The translations under genes and the position numbers were made by a program. Shown in pieces: positions 61,113-64,000 of a DNA stretch of 64,000 nucleotides. Under the pieces are notes generated by a model. That model was not told where the DNA came from, ran no database searches, and saw only the letters and a list, made by a program, of their open reading frames with translations. Origin of the DNA: JANNUT01 sp046331425 (GTDB taxonomy: Bacteria > Acidobacteriota > Polarisedimenticolia > J045); NCBI GenBank assembly GCA_046331425.1, contig JAXLQU010000021.1:1-64000 (forward strand), given 5' to 3'. Within the stretch, counting starts at the first letter, position 1. Each line of letters opens with the position of its first letter.

Positions 61113-63380
61113 TCACCGCACCGGTGTCACCCGCGTGGTCACATTACCGGCGGCATCCACGGCGCGGACCTCGATCTGAAACTCGGAATCAGGAACCTCG
61201 ATCACGCCGAGATAGCGCTCTTGTGCTCCGTCATCGACGCCATCGGTCGCGACGAGCATGTTCCATGCTCCGGGTGCGGCCGATACCTCGCCGCGCACGA
61301 TGCGTCCGCCTGGATCGCTGGCCGTGAACGAAACCTCGACGCTACCGTCCTTGCGCCGGACAGCCTGCAGTGGATCGATCGCCGGAGCGCTGTGATCGAT
61401 CAACGCTTCCTCCGAGATCGCGTCGGCGCTGAGCGCTTCGGCCGCAGGATTGCCGATGCCGTCGCTGGCGGTCACGCGAAAGCGATAGACGCCATCCTGC
61501 AACCAGCGACCATCGAAGCTGTAGAACTGCGTCTCCAGATCGCGAGCGAGTACCACCCACGGCGCGCATCCCGACGCTGACGAGCGGCAGTACTCGACGC
61601 GATAGCGCACAGCGTCACCATCGGGATCGGAGCCTTGCCAGGTGACTGTCACCGCATCGGCTTCATAAACTCGTTTGGAACGCCAGGCGGACGCGCTATC
61701 GCCGAGCGCGCGCTCGGCATCGATGCCGCGCGGCACCGGCACCACCGGCATATCTCCCGAGGAAACAGCCGACGGAGGCATCGCGCGATACGCGACGCCG
61801 GCCGGTTGGACATCGACGGCATCGACAACAGGGGTGCGATTGCTGCCTCGATAGCTGGCCGAGACAAGATCGATCGACAGCGTGCGCGACGCTGCGGCAT
61901 CGGCTTCGACGCGCAGTTGGAAGTACCGCGACTTGGGGAGTCCAACGGCTGCACCACCATCGCTGCCCGATGGGCCGGCGGCCCCAGTGGCCACGATCCA
62001 GTCGGTCCAACCATCGCCGGGTTCTAGCGTGTTGCCGCAGCGCACGAGCAACGTCACATGCGCGGCGTTCGCGGCATCGACCTGCGCGCGTAGCCGGCCG
62101 ATCGTGGCGCGCGTTTTGGCGTCGAGCACTTCCGAAGTCCAACGCGACGGCTGCGACAAGCCCGGTCCATAGCTCACCAGCGCGGCCGGATTTCCGTAGG
62201 CGATCGCCAGGCCGTCGCCCCGCTTGGCAATTGCCGTGGTCGCGCGCGACTCCTCTCGCAGTTCCCACCAACCGCGGCGCAGTTGATCGTCGAGCCACCA
62301 GACACGCGCCGGGTTGGCCACGGCGATCAACAAGCCGCCCGCTTCGAGCGGCTCCAGATCCAACGGCGTCTCCTTCTCGTCGGACCACGCGACCTCCGGC
62401 TCCGCACCCGGGCGCAGGCGCAACACGACACCGCCGCCGCCCGGGAGCTCGACCGGCCGCGATGACGCAGCCGGCTTCTCAGACTTCTCGTCCTTCCCCT
62501 CGGACGATGCCTCGGCGGTCACGGTGATCACCTCGCTCGCGGCATTGCTCTCGGCACGCGGTTTGGCAACACTGGCGGCTGCAACCGAAACCGGCCCCGA
62601 GAATGCAGCCCACAGTGCCCCGCGCGGATCTTCGACGATCGACGTAACCTCACTGCGATCTCCATCGGCCAGCACGAACCCCTTGGACTTGCCGTCGAGC
62701 TCGAGCACCCAACCGGAACTGGCCGTGCCGGCAATGATTCGGCCGCTACGCGTGACACACAGCGACTTGATATGTGATTCACGCGATTCATAGATTGTCT
62801 GCGCACTCGCTCCGGCCTTGGGCGTCAGTTTGTAGACTCGTGCCGGCATCCCGGTCGCCACCAAGAGTGCACCATCCGGCGCCCAGGCTAGATCCCAAAT
62901 GTAGGAACTTTTTGGCCGGAACATCTCTTCATAGCGACGCGACTTGGTGTCGAGTCGATACACCGCACCATCAGGTCCGGATGCGACGTAAAGGTCGCCG
63001 TTCTTGCCGGCCAAGAGCGCAAACACGTCGGCTTCTTGTTTGGGGAGCGGAATCGGTTCGGCAGGGCCGGTCGATCCGATACGCCAAACGCCCGTTCCTT
63101 CGCCACCGCCAGCGTAAAGATCGTTACCGATCGCCACCATATCCCACAGCACGGGAACACTGGGGCGATCGAGCACCGACGCCGCGACGCGCGGCACCAA
63201 AGACCCCGCTGGCGAGATCGCCATGCCTGCCAGGCTGCCGGCTCTTAACGCGATCCCCTCGCGTTTGATCGTTTGCGTCGTCGCACTCCAACTGAATGTC
63301 GACATGAGCAGCAGCAAGGTGCACACAAGGACTTGCGATTGATCAGCAGTTCCGCGCTTGATTTGCGTCGCTCCGGTCAC
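61113..63380 (-). CDS. Secreted WD40/propeller-like protein with C-terminal FN3-like region
   Basis: The product is 755 residues from the GTG at 63380, overlapping the stop of the upstream gene (GTGA); the signal peptide runs to about residue 30 (LLLLMSTFSWSA). Blades of a beta propeller occupy 60-460 (LWDMVAIGNDLYAGGGEGTG, DLYVASGPDGAVYRLD, WDLAWAPDGALLVATG), interrupted by a charged Ser/Glu/Lys-rich insertion (about 275-310). The C-terminal part has FN3-like modules (VTVTWQGSDPDGDAVRYRVEY). No catalytic motif was found. Its tight coupling to the gene on its upstream side suggests a shared exported complex. Confidence 0.83.
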   Translation of the reverse strand: MTGATQIKRGTADQSQVLVCTLLLLMSTFSWSATTQTIKREGIALRAGSLAGMAISPAGSLVPRVAASVLDRPSVPVLWDMVAIGNDLYAGGGEGTGVWRIGSTGPAEPIPLPKQEADVFALLAGKNGDLYVASGPDGAVYRLDTKSRRYEEMFRPKSSYIWDLAWAPDGALLVATGMPARVYKLTPKAGASAQTIYESRESHIKSLCVTRSGRIIAGTASSGWVLELDGKSKGFVLADGDRSEVTSIVEDPRGALWAAFSGPVSVAAASVAKPRAESNAASEVITVTAEASSEGKDEKSEKPAASSRPVELPGGGGVVLRLRPGAEPEVAWSDEKETPLDLEPLEAGGLLIAVANPARVWWLDDQLRRGWWELREESRATTAIAKRGDGLAIAYGNPAALVSYGPGLSQPSRWTSEVLDAKTRATIGRLRAQVDAANAAHVTLLVRCGNTLEPGDGWTDWIVATGAAGPSGSDGGAAVGLPKSRYFQLRVEADAAASRTLSIDLVSASYRGSNRTPVVDAVDVQPAGVAYRAMPPSAVSSGDMPVVPVPRGIDAERALGDSASAWRSKRVYEADAVTVTWQGSDPDGDAVRYRVEYCRSSASGCAPWVVLARDLETQFYSFDGRWLQDGVYRFRVTASDGIGNPAAEALSADAISEEALIDHSAPAIDPLQAVRRKDGSVEVSFTASDPGGRIVRGEVSAAPGAWNMLVATDGVDDGAQERYLGVIEVPDSEFQIEVRAVDAAGNVTTRVTPVR

Positions 63381-64000
63381 GGCAACACCTCGATCGTAAG
63401 CCGCGCCAACCCATCGATCTGTCGATCCAGAACGATTGTCGCGCGATCCCATTCACGCCAACGGGCCCGATACAGATCGCCGCCACCGCCGACCCGCCCG
63501 CGAAGCAAGAGTTGCGTGCTCGATGGCAACGAGGGATAGACCTGCCCGGAGGCAATCAGTCCTTCGCTCGGCGTCAACAACAGCGCCGAGAGTTCGGTTT
63601 CGGGGGGTGCCGCTCCGAGCGCTTCGAGATATGCGTCGACATTCCGCGTCGTGCGTCGCCGCGCTTCCCACTGCGAACCGGTTTCCCCACCGACGCTGCG
63701 CGAGGAACCCACGATCACGTTGTAATTTCCTGGTGGAGCACCGGCCGGAATACGCACGCTCAGGACTTCGTTTCGTTGTTGGCCGCGCGTCCCTTCGAGC
63801 GCGATCCGCACTTGCAGCGACTCGCCGGCGTGCAGCGCAAGGCGATCGGGACGCGCCGCATCGATCGTCCAGAGCCCGTCCGGCTCGAGCGAGCTGACAT
63901 GAAGATCGATTGATTCGATCTCTGGAAGATCGATCGGCGCGCGTGAGAGCGCCTGGAGTTTCTGTTGCAACTCATTGGCCAAGGCACCGTCCGCGCTCCC
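63377..64000 (-). CDS. C-terminal fragment of an exported protein (possibly SpoIVB/S55-like), cut by the right edge
   Basis: The frame is open from the right edge to the stop at 63377 and gives 207 residues. The visible part is soluble, with the beta-rich block AGESLQVRIALEGTRG followed by VRIPAGAPPGNYNVIVGSS, and a later STQLLLRGRVGGGG. That block resembles the C-terminal region of SpoIVB/S55-type peptidases that often precede a propeller protein in Acidobacteriota; this is a resemblance only. The start of the gene is outside the window. Confidence 0.7.
   Translation of the reverse strand, partial: GSADGALANELQQKLQALSRAPIDLPEIESIDLHVSSLEPDGLWTIDAARPDRLALHAGESLQVRIALEGTRGQQRNEVLSVRIPAGAPPGNYNVIVGSSRSVGGETGSQWEARRRTTRNVDAYLEALGAAPPETELSALLLTPSEGLIASGQVYPSLPSSTQLLLRGRVGGGGDLYRARWREWDRATIVLDRQIDGLARLTIEVLP

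Overview
The window is GC-rich, densely coded bacterial chromosome from a Gram-negative, didermic, piliated organism. It carries a complete type IV pilus machine with a PilQ secretin, an O-antigen-type surface polysaccharide cluster and an outer-membrane beta-barrel protein. An ACE-type M2 peptidase, an S9 peptidase, a DUF1028 protein, a large M14 carboxypeptidase, a bifunctional RelA/SpoT and secreted propeller proteins together suggest Acidobacteriota (a Thermoanaerobaculia-like or related lineage). That placement is inference from gene content; no rRNA is present to confirm it.

Layout. 1-3.4 kb: two small zinc-ribbon genes (the first cut by the left edge) and a secreted propeller-like protein. 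3.4-6 kb: a secreted S9 peptidase on the minus strand. 6.2-14.7 kb: a plus-strand locus of secreted DUF11-type proteins. It holds two small DUF11 proteins (one frameshifted), a 1614-residue protein with DUF11 and SdrD/B-like domains and a probable outer-membrane barrel, and a parallel beta-helix/DUF11 protein; this is the least explained part of the window. 15.0-22.2 kb (minus): polyprenyl-phosphate sugar-1-phosphate transferase, GT2 glycosyltransferase, two polytopic ligase/polymerase-like proteins and a GT-C transferase, mostly with overlapping stop/start codons. An imperfect inverted repeat sits at 22.2 kb.

22.3-41.1 kb (minus): rraA-like gene, three type IV pilin genes, pilR, pilS, pilC, pilT, pilB, a Coa1/Tim21-like gene, accC, accB, a Roadblock/LC7 gene, a small lipoprotein gene, pilQ, pilP, pilO, pilN and pilM. 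A near-ideal sigma-54 promoter lies just upstream of the first pilin gene and directly downstream of pilR, a sigma-54 activator; each of the other two pilin genes is followed by an intrinsic terminator.

41.4-49.2 kb: housekeeping genes, namely rpmB (with sigma-70 promoter and terminator), ridA, relA/spoT, secF-secD-yajC, pgeF, a DUF4410-like gene and tRNA-Ser(GCU). 49.3-64 kb: secreted hydrolases (trypsin-like protease with FN3 and jelly-roll modules, DUF1028 protein, M2 peptidase, M14 carboxypeptidase), a fused glycerophosphodiesterase-FGGY kinase that appears to start at CTG, a small unknown gene, a propeller/FN3 protein and the C-terminal part of a gene cut by the right edge.

No CRISPR array, intact insertion sequence, phage genes or rRNA were seen.
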